Positions 42,835-51,599 of a stretch of 64,000 nt of DNA are shown one piece after another. The stretch spans positions 41,780 through 105,779 of the forward strand of contig JADLEQ010000011.1 of NCBI GenBank assembly GCA_020846005.1. The letters run 5' to 3'. The DNA is from Polyangiaceae bacterium (lineage in GTDB: Bacteria; Myxococcota_A; Polyangia; Polyangiales; Polyangiaceae). A program made the translations under genes and the position numbers. The notes beneath the pieces were generated by a model. It was given only the letters and a program-made list of their open reading frames with translations, had not been told where the DNA came from and did not search any database. Position 1 is the first letter of the stretch. Each line of letters opens with the position of its first letter.

Positions 42835-43761
42835 GTGCCGCGCGTGCTCGCCGCCGCTGCGCTCGCCCTCGCGGCGCTGGTCCCTGGCCCGCTCGCGGCC
42901 GAGGGGCGCGACGCGCCCGCGCGCCAGGGGGACGGCTCGCTCCCCGGCCTCGGCTGGGCGCGCTCCGGGTGGCTGCGCGCGCCGGGCGCCGCCATGATCC
43001 GGCTCGCTGCGACGCGCTTCGTCATGGGCTCGACCCCTGCGGAGGTGGTCGAGGCGACGGCGCTCTGCGGGCGTCGATCGGTGCGCTGCGAGCCGAGCGA
43101 CTTCGCGGACGAGTTGCCCGCGCACCCCGTCCGGCTGGCGAGCTTCCACATCGATCGCACCGAGGTGACGGTCGCGGCCTATCGGCGCTGCGTCGCCGCG
43201 CGGCGGTGTCGCGAGCCGCCGTACGCCGAGGGCGCCGCGAGGTTCGACCGCGCCGAGCTCCCGGTCGTGCTCGTGACCCGGGACGACGCGGCGGCGTACT
43301 GCGCCTTCCGCGGCGCCCGGCTGCCCACGGAGGCCGAGTGGGAGCGGGCCGCCCGGGGCCCGCGCTCGCGGCGCTTCCCCTGGGGGCGAGGCTTCCACGG
43401 GGCGCTCGCGAATCACGGTCGGGCGGGGCTCGACCGCACCGAGCGGCGCGATGGCTACGCCGAGCTCGCGCCGGTCGGGTCGTTCCCGGGCGGGCGCACC
43501 GTGGAGGGAGTCCTCGACCTCGCGGGGAACGCGAGCGAGTGGGTCGCCGATTGGTACCGTCCGACCTACCCCTCGGGCGCCGCGCGCGATCCGCAGGGCC
43601 CAGCGGCGCCCGGCCCGAACGGCACCGGCGTCGTCCGAGGCGGGGACTTCGAGTCGCCCGCCGCGTGGTTGCGCGGCGCCGCTCGTCGTGAGGCGGACAT
43701 CACCGCGCGCGTGGCGAACGTCGGGTTCCGCTGCGCCCGGAGCGCGAGGAGGGGGCGATGA
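42835..43761 (+). CDS. SUMF1/FGE-domain exported protein, probably non-catalytic
   Basis: This 308-residue protein begins at a GTG with GGGAG about 10 nt upstream and has a signal peptide (LAAAALALAALVPGPLAA). The formylglycine-generating-enzyme fold follows: FVMGSTP, HPVRLASFHIDRTEVTV, PTEAEWERAARG, FPWGRGF, DLAGNASEWVADWYRP, VVRGGDF and NVGFRCARS. The Cys pair required for the copper site of true FGE (in the GG-S/D segment) is absent; that region reads GGDFESPAAWLRGAARR. Such inactive SUMF1 domains are widespread and act as binding or structural modules. It overlaps the RNA methyltransferase by 4 nt, and lies divergent from lpdA. Confidence 0.85.
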   Translation: MPRVLAAAALALAALVPGPLAAEGRDAPARQGDGSLPGLGWARSGWLRAPGAAMIRLAATRFVMGSTPAEVVEATALCGRRSVRCEPSDFADELPAHPVRLASFHIDRTEVTVAAYRRCVAARRCREPPYAEGAARFDRAELPVVLVTRDDAAAYCAFRGARLPTEAEWERAARGPRSRRFPWGRGFHGALANHGRAGLDRTERRDGYAELAPVGSFPGGRTVEGVLDLAGNASEWVADWYRPTYPSGAARDPQGPAAPGPNGTGVVRGGDFESPAAWLRGAARREADITARVANVGFRCARSARRGR

Positions 43762-44303
43762 GCGCGCCCCGGCGCCGCCTCAGGCTCCCCGTCCACGAGC
43801 GCACGCGCTTCGTCCTCGTCGGCGCGCACTACCCGGAGAACGTCGGCGCCGCCGCCCGCGCGCTCAAGACGATGGGGTTCGCGGAGCTGTGGCTCGTGCG
43901 GCCGGGCCGCCTCGCGGACCCGTCGCACGAGATGGCGCGGAAGATGGCCGTCCAGTCGCTCGACGTGCTCGAGAGCGCGCGGGTCACCGCCACGCTCGAC
44001 GAGGCGCTCGTGGGCGCCGAGCTGGTCCTCGCCGCGACGGCCCGCCGCGGCATGTCGCTCGTGCTGGACGCGCGCGATGCGGCCCGCGTCGCCGTCCGCG
44101 AGGCGAACGACGGCCGGAGCGTCGCCGTCGTCCTCGGCAATGAGAAGACGGGCCTCGGCCGCGCCGAGCTGGCGCTGGCGCACGAGCGGGTCCGCGTCCC
44201 GATGGCGGGCGACCAGCCGTCGCTGAACCTCGCGCAAGCCGTGCAGATCCTCGCCTACGAGCTCACGGTGTCGGCGATCGAGGCCCGCGCCGATCGCTCG
44301 TGA
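43758..44303 (+). CDS. SpoU-family RNA 2'-O-methyltransferase, TrmJ-like
   Basis: A 181-residue knotted (SPOUT) methyltransferase. Motif 1 is NVGAAARALKTMGFAELWLV near residue 27, motif 2 VAVVLGNEKTGL near 127, and motif 3 PSLNLAQAVQILAYEL near 158; these form the trefoil knot that binds SAM. TrmJ-type proteins methylate the ribose at tRNA position 32. Here the C-terminal extension of about 60 residues found in E. coli TrmJ is missing, so assignment to TrmJ, TrmL or another SpoU branch is uncertain. The ATG overlaps the SUMF1 stop (ATGA). Threonine aldolase follows 33 bp later. Confidence 0.82.
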   Translation: MSAPRRRLRLPVHERTRFVLVGAHYPENVGAAARALKTMGFAELWLVRPGRLADPSHEMARKMAVQSLDVLESARVTATLDEALVGAELVLAATARRGMSLVLDARDAARVAVREANDGRSVAVVLGNEKTGLGRAELALAHERVRVPMAGDQPSLNLAQAVQILAYELTVSAIEARADRS

Positions 44304-44336
44304 GGCTCGCGGACGGCGCTGCTAGAGTCGGCGCAG

Positions 44337-45380
44337 ATGCACGCCGTCGATCTCCGGTCGGACACCGTGACTCGCCCGACTCCGGCGATGCGCCGCGCCA
44401 TGGCGGAGGCCGAGGTGGGCGACGACGTCTACCGCGAGGATCCGACGGTCCGCGCCCTGGAGGAGCGGGTCGCCGGGCTGCTCGGGAAGGACCTCGCGCT
44501 CTTCGTGCCGTCCGGCACCATGAGCAATCAGCTCGCGCTGCTCCTCCACACCCGCCCGGGGGACGAGGTCGTGGTCGGAGACGGGGCGCACTGCATGCTC
44601 TACGAGTCCGGCGCGGCGGCCGCGTGGGCCGGGGTCCAGCTCGCGATCGCGGGCACGGGCGGGCTCTTCGACGTGGCGGATCTCGAGCGCGCGGTGCGGC
44701 CGCCGGAGCCCTGGTTCCCGCGCACCTCGCTGGTGACGCTGGAGAACACACACAACAAGGCCGGCGGGCGCGTGTTCCCCGAGGCGAGCGCGCGGGCGGT
44801 CGCCGAGCGTGCCCGCGCCCTCGGTCTCGGGACGCACCTCGACGGCGCGCGCCTCTGGAACGCAGCGGTCGCGCTCGGTGCCCCGGAGGCGCGGCTGGCC
44901 GAGCCGTTCGACACCGTGAGCGTCTGCTTCTCGAAGGGGCTCGGCGCGCCGGTCGGCTCGGCGCTCGTCGGGCGCCGAGACCTCGTCGAGCGCGCGTGGC
45001 GGCTCCGCAAGATGCTCGGCGGCGGGATGCGCCAGGCCGGCGTGCTGGCGGCGGCGGCGCTGCACGCGGTCGAGCACCACCGCGCGCGCCTGGAGGAGGA
45101 TCACGAGACGGCGCGGCAGCTCGCCGCGCGGCTGCGCGACGCGGGTCTGCCCGTGGGCGCCGTCGACACGAACATCGTCGTCTTCACCGTCGAGGCGCCC
45201 ACGACGGCGGCGCGGGTCGTGGAGCTCGCGCGGCGCGAGGGCGTGCTGATCGGCGCCATGGACGCGCGGACGCTGCGCGCGGTGACCCACCTCGACGCCG
45301 AGCGGGGCGCCGTGCTCGAGGCAGCCGGCGCCATCGCCCGCGCCGTCGCCGCCGCGCGCGAGGAGCGCCCCGCCCCGTGA
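44337..45380 (+). CDS. ltaE: Low-specificity L-threonine aldolase (GntG/LtaE type)
   Basis: This 347-residue PLP enzyme cleaves L-threonine or L-allo-threonine to glycine and acetaldehyde. It starts with [19 protein letters not shown] and continues with [21 protein letters not shown]-binding features are [13 protein letters not shown] near residue 57, [15 protein letters not shown] near 160 (Asp for the pyridine nitrogen) and [18 protein letters not shown] near 195, where Lys forms the Schiff base. Length and order match the family throughout. The stop overlaps the next gene start (GTGA), so it is translationally coupled to the TPR lipoprotein. Confidence 0.92.
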   Translation: MHAVDLRSDTVTRPTPAMRRAMAEAEVGDDVYREDPTVRALEERVAGLLGKDLALFVPSGTMSNQLALLLHTRPGDEVVVGDGAHCMLYESGAAAAWAGVQLAIAGTGGLFDVADLERAVRPPEPWFPRTSLVTLENTHNKAGGRVFPEASARAVAERARALGLGTHLDGARLWNAAVALGAPEARLAEPFDTVSVCFSKGLGAPVGSALVGRRDLVERAWRLRKMLGGGMRQAGVLAAAALHAVEHHRARLEEDHETARQLAARLRDAGLPVGAVDTNIVVFTVEAPTTAARVVELARREGVLIGAMDARTLRAVTHLDAERGAVLEAAGAIARAVAAAREERPAP

Positions 45381-46480
45381 GCCGCCGCGCCCCGACGCGA
45401 GCCGAGCGGACGCCGCGAGGGTGGGCATCGGGCGCGCTGCTCGCCGCCGCGCTCGGCTGCGCCCCCACGCTCCCCGAGTCGTTCGTGCTCTCGCGCGCTG
45501 CGGCGGAGCGCGCGTACTCGGCGGGCCGGTACGAGGAGGCAGCCGAGCACTGGCGGCACGCGGCCCAGGCGGCGGATCGCCCGAAGGACCGCAACGAGGC
45601 GAGGTATCGCGAGGCCGCCGCGCTCCGCCGGGCCGGGCGCCACGGCGAGGCGGACGCGCTGCTCGAGGCGCTCGCGCGGGCGACCCGCGCCGCTCGAGCG
45701 CCGCGCGCCAGCTATGATCGCGCGCTCGCGCTCCTGCACCGCGGCGACGAGCGGGCCGCGCACGCCGAGCTGGAGCGGCTCCTCGTCGCGCACCCCGACC
45801 ACTCGTTCGCGGCGCTCGCCGCGAAGAAGCTCATCGAGCGCGCGCGGGCGGACGGAGGCGCCGTGGCGGGCCTGGCGGAGGCGACCCGGCTCCGGTCGCT
45901 CGTCGGCGACGTCGCCGTCGTCGAGCGCCTCGAGTACGAGGCGGCCGGCGATCTGGAGGCCCTCGGCCGGCTCGCAGAGGCGCGCGACCGCTTCCTCGAC
46001 GTGGCGCGGCGCTACCCGTACCCGACCGGCGCGCTCTGGGACGACTCCCTCTGGCACGCGTCGCTGCTCGAGGAGCGCCTCGGCGACCCGCGTCGCGCGA
46101 TCGCGCACCTCCGGCGCATGCTGGCGCAGCAGGAGGCCTCGAGCATGTCCGGCAGCTACGAGCGCCCCCGCTACTCCCAGGCCCGCTTCCGCATCGCCGA
46201 GCTCTACCGGGACCGCCTCGACGACCCGGCCCGCGCCCGGCGGGAGTTCCGCGCGCTGCTCGAGCGACACCCGACGAGCCTGCTCGTCGACGACGCGCTC
46301 TGGCAGGAGGCGCTGTTGGCGCGGCGAGCCGGCGACACGCGCGCGGCGTGCGATGCGCTCGCCGCGCTCACGAAGCACTCCCCCGACTCGCGCTACGTGG
46401 CGTGCGGGCCGCTGCTCTGCCCGGCGCTCACTCCGCCGCCCGGCGAGTGCCGCGACTACCTCCGGCGCAGCGTCCCCTGA
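45377..46480 (+). CDS. TPR-repeat lipoprotein
   Basis: This is a 367-residue protein starting at a GTG overlapping the ltaE stop. The leader [12 protein letters not shown] gives a lipobox near Cys 28. The mature part is tetratricopeptide/Sel1-like helices: [77 protein letters not shown] and [19 protein letters not shown]. The RYP and RHP ends of several units resemble the YbgF/BamD-type TPRs of periplasmic scaffold proteins. The C-terminus has a Cys trio ([14 protein letters not shown]). A periplasmic, outer-membrane-anchored scaffold role is likely; exact partners are unknown. Confidence 0.8.
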   Translation: MSRRAPTRAERTPRGWASGALLAAALGCAPTLPESFVLSRAAAERAYSAGRYEEAAEHWRHAAQAADRPKDRNEARYREAAALRRAGRHGEADALLEALARATRAARAPRASYDRALALLHRGDERAAHAELERLLVAHPDHSFAALAAKKLIERARADGGAVAGLAEATRLRSLVGDVAVVERLEYEAAGDLEALGRLAEARDRFLDVARRYPYPTGALWDDSLWHASLLEERLGDPRRAIAHLRRMLAQQEASSMSGSYERPRYSQARFRIAELYRDRLDDPARARREFRALLERHPTSLLVDDALWQEALLARRAGDTRAACDALAALTKHSPDSRYVACGPLLCPALTPPPGECRDYLRRSVP

Positions 46481-46510
46481 CTCGCCGGCGCGCGGCTACG
46501 CGGGCGGGAG

Positions 46511-46891
46511 TCAGTCCTCCTCGACGAACTCGTCGTCGGTCTCCTTCGACTCCTCTTCGTCCTCTTCCGGCTCGGCGGAGTCCTCCTCCGCCTCCTCTTC
46601 CTCGTCCTCGGCCTTGGCGACCGTCTTGAGGTCGACGCCCGCCTCGCCGAGCTGGGTCTCGAGGAGCTCGAGGAGCTCGTCCACGTCGTCGCCGCTCCAC
46701 TCGTCGAGCACGTCGGTGAGGAACTCGTAGAAGTCGCCGGCGTCCAGGTGGCGCTCGATCTCCTCCACCTGGTCCTCGGAGAAGGCCTCGAGGATGTCCT
46801 CGCGGAGTGACTCGATGTCGCCCTCCTCGATGGCCTCCTGAGCGGAGAGACGGATCTGACGGAGCGCGCGCTTGTCGAGGTGGATGTCCAT
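46511..46891 (-). CDS. Small acidic protein of unknown function
   Basis: This is a 126-residue protein. The first 85 residues are helical and regular (LDKRALRQIRLSAQEAIEEG, ILEAFSEDQVEEIERHLDAG, DFYEFLTDVLDEWSGDDVDE), and the last 40 are almost entirely Glu, Asp and Lys-poor acid runs. There is no signal sequence or Cys. It is convergent with the TPR lipoprotein (30-bp gap) and lies divergent from the outer-membrane gene at 47040 with a 148-bp gap. Its good ATG, codon bias and clear helical N-terminus support it as real. The acidic tail may mediate electrostatic binding. Confidence 0.7.
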   Translation of the reverse strand: MDIHLDKRALRQIRLSAQEAIEEGDIESLREDILEAFSEDQVEEIERHLDAGDFYEFLTDVLDEWSGDDVDELLELLETQLGEAGVDLKTVAKAEDEEEEAEEDSAEPEEDEEESKETDDEFVEED

Positions 46892-47039
46892 GGCAGCCTT
46901 CCCGGACGCTTGGGGCCGCGTTCAAGCAAACCGCCTCCGCCGCGTCAAGGACTCCCGGCGGCGGCCGGCGGATCGCTCCGGCCCAGAGCCCGGCCCGCGC
47001 GGGGCGCCGGGGGCCGGCGCGCGTGATAACCTGGTTGGC

Positions 47040-47696
47040 GTGAGCGCGATCGGCCGGTGCGTCGCCCGCCGCGGCGGCCTCGGGCTCGCGTGGTGCTGGG
47101 TCATCGCCGCGACGGCGGCACGCGGCGAGCCGTCGCCGCCCCCGTCCAGCTCGCATTTCGTGCAGTACGGGGTCGCGCTCGCCGCGGAGACCCCGGTCGA
47201 CGCGGGCGCCGCGTGCCCGGAGCGCGCCACGGCGCCCTGCATCCTGGGCGCCGGCAGCGGCCTCACCATCCGCGCAGGGTACCGGGCGCGGGCTCCCTGG
47301 TACGTCGGCGGCGCGTACGAGCTCACGCGGCAGAACTCGTCCAACCTCCTCCGGCTTGCGATCCTGCAGCAGCTCCGCGCAGAGACGCGGTACTACCCGG
47401 TCGAGGGATGGCGCGCGGCGCCGTACCTGTGGGCGGGCGGCGGCCCGTTCGTCTACGGCAACGAGTGGGGCGTCGAGACGGGCGGTCTGGTGTCGACCGT
47501 CGGGGTCGGGCTGGAGCTCGAGCTCAGCCGCTCGACGCTCCTCGGCGTCGGCGCCGGTTACCGCTTGCTCGTGCTCCGGGGCTGGACGGACGACGCCGGC
47601 CAGCGCCGGGCCGACGCGCTCCTCGGGTTCGGCGCGGCGCATTTCGCGGGCCTCGAGCTGGGCTTCGAGCTCCGCGATCCGCTCTCCCGCTGGTGA
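47040..47696 (+). CDS. Small outer-membrane beta-barrel-like protein
   Basis: This is a 218-residue protein starting at GTG 47040, with a signal peptide (GLAWCWVIAATAARGEP). The mature part shows eight or so amphipathic strands with aromatic girdle residues: FVQYGVALAAETPV, GLTIRAGYRARAPWYVGGAYEL, LRAETRYYPVEG, APYLWAGGGPFVYGNEWG, TVGVGLELELSRSTLLGVGAGYRLLVL and GLELGFELRDPLSRW with a final Trp. This pattern fits OmpA-like or OMP_b-brl proteins of the outer membrane. The N-terminus has a CPERATAPC pair. The next gene starts about 87 bp downstream. Function unknown. Confidence 0.72.
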   Translation: MSAIGRCVARRGGLGLAWCWVIAATAARGEPSPPPSSSHFVQYGVALAAETPVDAGAACPERATAPCILGAGSGLTIRAGYRARAPWYVGGAYELTRQNSSNLLRLAILQQLRAETRYYPVEGWRAAPYLWAGGGPFVYGNEWGVETGGLVSTVGVGLELELSRSTLLGVGAGYRLLVLRGWTDDAGQRRADALLGFGAAHFAGLELGFELRDPLSRW

Positions 47697-47782
47697 GTCC
47701 GGCCCGAGAGAACGGGGCCTCGCGAGAGAATCCGCTCGCGGGACTTGACGTAGGTCGCCCTCCGGGGTTCCCCTTGGGCATC

Positions 47783-48955
47783 GTGCGGTGCGAGCGCTGC
47801 GGCAGATCGAACGCGGAGCACCTCAGGTTCTGCCAGGACTGCGGCAACCGCCTGGCGGGCGCAGCGTCGGCTCCGGGGGCCGGCGCCGGGCGCGACGCAG
47901 CCCGCCCTCGCCCCGCCGCGCCCGACTTCGACTTCGGGCCGCGCGAGGCGGAGCGGACGGTCGAGTGCGGCCGCTGCGGGCGCGAGAACCCGGCGCACGG
48001 CCGGTTCTGCGCGCAGTGCGGCGCGCCCATCGGTCTCGCGCCAGTCCCCGTGGCGGCGCCGGCGCCCGCGCCGGCCCGCGCGCCCGAGCCCCGGCCGGCG
48101 GCGCCCGCGCCGGCCGGCCCCGCCCCGTCCCCGGAGGCCCGCGTGGCGTGCTGGCGGTGCGGCGGCGCGAACTCGGCCCAGATGACGTTCTGCCAGTTCT
48201 GTGGGGCTCGCCTGGAGGGCGCCGAAGGCGCCCCGCCGCGTCCGCCGGCGACGAGCCCGGAGGTCCCCGCCATGCGGGCCCCCGCGGCCCTGGCTGCGCC
48301 GCGGGGGGCGCGGCTCGTGGTGATCGCGCAGGACGGCAGCCGGGGCCGGGACTACCCGCTCGACGCCGAGCAGACGGACCTCGGGCGGGAGGAGGGCGCG
48401 ATCCGGCTCGCCCACGACCCGTACGTCTCCCCGAGGCACGCGCGCCTGACATTCCGGGATGGCCGGTACCACCTCCGAGATCTCGGCTCGGTGAACGGAG
48501 TCTTCCTCCGCCTCCGCGGTCCGGCGAGGCTCCGGCACGCCGACTTGCTTCTCGTGGGGCTGGAGGTGCTAAGGTACGAGGCGGTGAGTGACTCGGAGAA
48601 GGGTCTCGGGCCTGCGGCCGAGCACGGCACGCAGCTCTTCGGCTCGCCTGCCGCGCCGCGGTACGCGCGCCTGTGCCAGCGGACGGTCGAGGGCGTCACG
48701 CGGGACATTTACTACCTGACCCGCGACGAGGTGGTCCTCGGCCGCGAGACCGGAGATCTGGTCTTCACGGGCGACCCCTTCATGAGCCGCCGGCACGCCG
48801 CCCTGAACCGGGACCCGGCGGACGGCTCGTACCTCCTCCGCGACGTGGGGTCCTCCAACGGCACCTACCTCGCCATCCGGGGCGAAGTCGCGCTAGATGC
48901 AGGGGATCACGTCCGGATCGGGCAGCATCTCTTCAAGCTCGAGACGAACGGCTAG
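47783..48955 (+). CDS. Triple zinc-ribbon, twin-FHA protein
   Basis: This 390-residue cytoplasmic protein has three C4 zinc ribbons: CERCGRSNAEHLRFCQDCG (residues 3-21), CGRCGRENPAHGRFCAQCG (about 66-84) and CWRCGGANSAQMTFCQFCG (about 131-149). They are separated by Pro/Ala-rich linkers. Two FHA domains follow, with DLGREEG, YVSPRHARL and SVNGVFL (about 200-250) and VLGRETG, FMSRRHAAL and SSNGTYLAI (about 310-365). The start is uncertain: GTG 47783 is preferred because the first ribbon begins there; a TTG at 47774 or a GTG at 47693 overlapping the previous stop are alternatives. It lies 15 bp before the PP2C gene, so it probably reads phosphoprotein signals that PP2C reverses. Confidence 0.85.
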   Translation: MRCERCGRSNAEHLRFCQDCGNRLAGAASAPGAGAGRDAARPRPAAPDFDFGPREAERTVECGRCGRENPAHGRFCAQCGAPIGLAPVPVAAPAPAPARAPEPRPAAPAPAGPAPSPEARVACWRCGGANSAQMTFCQFCGARLEGAEGAPPRPPATSPEVPAMRAPAALAAPRGARLVVIAQDGSRGRDYPLDAEQTDLGREEGAIRLAHDPYVSPRHARLTFRDGRYHLRDLGSVNGVFLRLRGPARLRHADLLLVGLEVLRYEAVSDSEKGLGPAAEHGTQLFGSPAAPRYARLCQRTVEGVTRDIYYLTRDEVVLGRETGDLVFTGDPFMSRRHAALNRDPADGSYLLRDVGSSNGTYLAIRGEVALDAGDHVRIGQHLFKLETNG

Positions 48956-48970
48956 GCTCCCCCCCCGACC

Positions 48971-50155
48971 ATGAGCGGCCCCATCGAGATCAACGTCTTC
49001 GGACGCACCGACGTGGGGCAGATCCGCGAGCACAACGAGGACAACTTCGTCGTGGCGGACCTCACCCGTAAGACCCGCAGCCTCAAGGAACCAGACCGTC
49101 GGCTCGTGGTGGGCGAGCGCGGGCTGGTCCTCGGCGTGTGCGACGGCATGGGCGGCGCGGCGGCCGGCGAGGTGGCGAGCCAGCTCGCCGTGGACATCAT
49201 CTACGAGAAGCTCGCCAACACCGACACGCCCCCCGACCGCGACGAGCTCGCCCGGCGCCTCGTCCACGCCATCGAGGAGGCCGGCTCCCGCATCTACAAC
49301 GACGCGCGCGCCGACCGGAGCCGCCGCGGCATGGGGACGACCTCGACGGTCGCCGCGCTGGTCGACGAAATCCTCTTCGTGGGTCAGGTGGGTGACAGCC
49401 GCGCCTACCTGCTGCGCGACGGCAAGCTCGTGCAGGTGAGCCGCGACCAGTCGCTGGTCACGCAGCTGATCGAGGCCGGGCAGCTCACCGAGGAAGAGGC
49501 CGAGAACTTCGAGCACAACAACATCATCCTGCAGGCGCTCGGCACCGCGGAGACCGTCCAGGTCGATCTCACGCACGTCGAGCTCCGCCGCGGCGACGTC
49601 CTCTTGCTCTGCTCGGACGGCTTGTCGGGCATGGTGCGCAACGACGAAATCCGCGAGGTGCTCGTCGCGAACCCCGAGCCCTTCGACGCCTGCCGCGTGC
49701 TCATCGAGCGCGCGAACGCCGCGGGCGGTCACGACAACGTCACGGTGATCGTCGCCCAGTTCGGCGGTGACGGCGTCCCAGAGCGGGCGGCCGCCGACCC
49801 ACCGGTCGGCTACCGGAAGTACGCGCTCCCGGAGACGACCCGCTCCGCGCCGACGCTCCGCACCGCGACCCCCAGCTCGACCGACATCCAGCTCGCGCAC
49901 GCCCCCAGCGCCGAGGCGAGCCGGGAGTCGCGGCGGCTCCGCGTCGGTCACACGATGGTCGGCATGACGAACCCGCTGGCCGGGGTCGACCTGGGCGGCG
50001 CGGCGCCGCCGGCGTCTGCGCCGCCGCCGACGTACAGCGGCGCGGACGAGCCTGTCGACATCCCGACCACAGGGATGCCGCCGCGCGTCGTGGGCCTGCT
50101 CGTGGTAGGCGCCTTCGTGCTGCTCGCGGTCGCTGGCTCGCTGCTCCTGCGCTAG
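48971..50155 (+). CDS. PP2C-family serine/threonine protein phosphatase, membrane-anchored
   Basis: A 394-residue protein. The PPM catalytic domain (1-255) has all metal-binding motifs: TDVGQIREHNEDNFVV, VLGVCDGMGGAAAGEVAS, RGMGTTSTVAALV, GQVGDSRAYLLRDGKL, LLLCSDGLSGMVRNDEI and GGHDNVTVIVAQF. It resembles bacterial Stp1/PrpC phosphatases that oppose Hanks-type kinases. Residues 260-365 are a Pro/Ala-rich linker and residues 370-392 (VVGLLVVGAFVLLAVAGSLLL) form one C-terminal membrane anchor. Partner kinase is not in the window. It is adjacent to the zinc-ribbon/FHA gene, which suggests a common phosphothreonine signalling pathway. Confidence 0.92.
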   Translation: MSGPIEINVFGRTDVGQIREHNEDNFVVADLTRKTRSLKEPDRRLVVGERGLVLGVCDGMGGAAAGEVASQLAVDIIYEKLANTDTPPDRDELARRLVHAIEEAGSRIYNDARADRSRRGMGTTSTVAALVDEILFVGQVGDSRAYLLRDGKLVQVSRDQSLVTQLIEAGQLTEEEAENFEHNNIILQALGTAETVQVDLTHVELRRGDVLLLCSDGLSGMVRNDEIREVLVANPEPFDACRVLIERANAAGGHDNVTVIVAQFGGDGVPERAAADPPVGYRKYALPETTRSAPTLRTATPSSTDIQLAHAPSAEASRESRRLRVGHTMVGMTNPLAGVDLGGAAPPASAPPPTYSGADEPVDIPTTGMPPRVVGLLVVGAFVLLAVAGSLLLR

Positions 50156-50159
50156 GGCG

Positions 50160-51599
50160 ATGCGGCGGCGCGTGTCCCGGCTGCTGGCGCTGGCGCCGGC
50201 GCCCGTGGTCGCGGCGTTGTTCGCGTTCTGGCTGGTGTCCGGGGGGGCGGCGCCGGATGCCCGGCCCGTGTTCTTCGAGCTCAGCCCGACGGACGTCTCG
50301 CGGCGCGCGCCGGCGCTGGCAGAGCGAGTAGCCGCAGGCGGGCCGGAGGCGCCCGCCGCGGCGTCGGAGCTCGCGCGGCTGGGCGGCGCGGCGCTGCCCC
50401 ACGTCCTGCCCCGGCTCGACGCGCTGGGCCCGACCGAGCGGGGGCGAGTGGCGGTCGCGCTGGAGCCGATCGCGCGACGGATGGGCCTCACCGAGGGCGA
50501 GGAGCTGGCGTCGCCCGAGGACGCGAACCGCTTCTGGTCACGGTACTGGCTCGACCGGAGCGCCGACTTTCACCCGGCGATCGCCCGGCGCGCCGTCCAG
50601 CGCCTGTCGACCCGCGCGCTCGCCGGCCGGCGGGGCGACGTGATCGCGCTCGACACCTACGCGCTCGAGGCGATCCTCGAGGCGCTCGGGGAGATCGAGA
50701 CGGAGCGCGACGTGGTCCGCGTTCGGCGCCTCCTGGCGCTGGCCGCGCGATCCACCGGCTCGGCCGAGCAGCTCCCCCGCGACGCGACGATCGCGGACGC
50801 GCGGGCAGCCGCGCTCCGCTGGCGGCTCTGGTGGACGGAGCACCGGCGCGACTACGTGACGCGGTCGGGCGCCGCGCGCGCCTTCGCGGTGTTGACGGAC
50901 ACCCGGTTCGGGCGGTGGCTCGAGGCGACGCTGCTCCGCGGCGCGGATCCGTCGTCGCCGCTGGCGTCGGCGGCGCGGGCGGCGGGCTTCGTCGTCGCAG
51001 TCGCGGGCGTGGCGAGCGTCGTCGGCGCGCTCGTCGGCGCGGGCGCGGCCGCGCTGCTCGCGGCGCTCCTCGGTGGCGCGTGGAGGGCGTTCTCGTACCG
51101 GGACGCGATCGCCACGCTCGCCTCGTTTGCCGCCGCGGTCGGCGCGCTCGCCGCGGGGCTCGGCGCGGGGGCGCCGGTGGCCGTGGCGCTCACCGTGACG
51201 GTCGGCGCCGTGGCCCTCCCGATCGCGGTCAACGGCGTGGTGGCCGCGCTCGGGGAGGCCCGCCGCCCGCACCACCAGACGGCGATCGCGTTCGGGGTCG
51301 CCGGTCTCCGCCTCGCGCGCTGGCGCTGGCGACCGGGCGCCGCGATCGCCGCCGGTCTCCTCCCCGCCGAGGCGCCGCTGGCCGTCGTGGTGGCGCTGTG
51401 GCTCGACGCCGAGCTCCGGCTGAGCGGCGCCGCGGACCAGCTCGCGGCGGCGGCGCGCGGCGGGCCGCCGGAGGCCGCCGTCTGCCTCGCCGCAGGCGGG
51501 GCGCTGTTGCTCGGTCTGCTCGTCGCGCTCGCGGACGCGACGGCCGCGCGCCTCGACCCCCGCGCCTCGCCGGACCCGCTGGCGCGAGGCGGGCGATGA
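50160..51599 (+). CDS. ABC-permease-like membrane protein with large N-terminal insert
   Basis: This 479-residue protein begins with a membrane helix (ALAPAPVVAALFAFWLVSGG, about 8-30). A 230-residue soluble region of Ala/Arg-rich helices follows, part of it HEAT-like (AASELARLGGAALPHVLPRL). Residues 275-475 hold about five or six helices. The loop ARRPHHQTAIAFGVAGLRLARW followed by RPGAAIAAG resembles, weakly, the EAA loop (EAA---G) of binding-protein-dependent transporters. The layout recalls DppB-type permeases with an enlarged extracytoplasmic domain. It is 4-nt coupled to a clearer permease relative, but no ATPase or binding-protein gene accompanies them. Confidence 0.6.
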   Translation: MRRRVSRLLALAPAPVVAALFAFWLVSGGAAPDARPVFFELSPTDVSRRAPALAERVAAGGPEAPAAASELARLGGAALPHVLPRLDALGPTERGRVAVALEPIARRMGLTEGEELASPEDANRFWSRYWLDRSADFHPAIARRAVQRLSTRALAGRRGDVIALDTYALEAILEALGEIETERDVVRVRRLLALAARSTGSAEQLPRDATIADARAAALRWRLWWTEHRRDYVTRSGAARAFAVLTDTRFGRWLEATLLRGADPSSPLASAARAAGFVVAVAGVASVVGALVGAGAAALLAALLGGAWRAFSYRDAIATLASFAAAVGALAAGLGAGAPVAVALTVTVGAVALPIAVNGVVAALGEARRPHHQTAIAFGVAGLRLARWRWRPGAAIAAGLLPAEAPLAVVVALWLDAELRLSGAADQLAAAARGGPPEAAVCLAAGGALLLGLLVALADATAARLDPRASPDPLARGGR

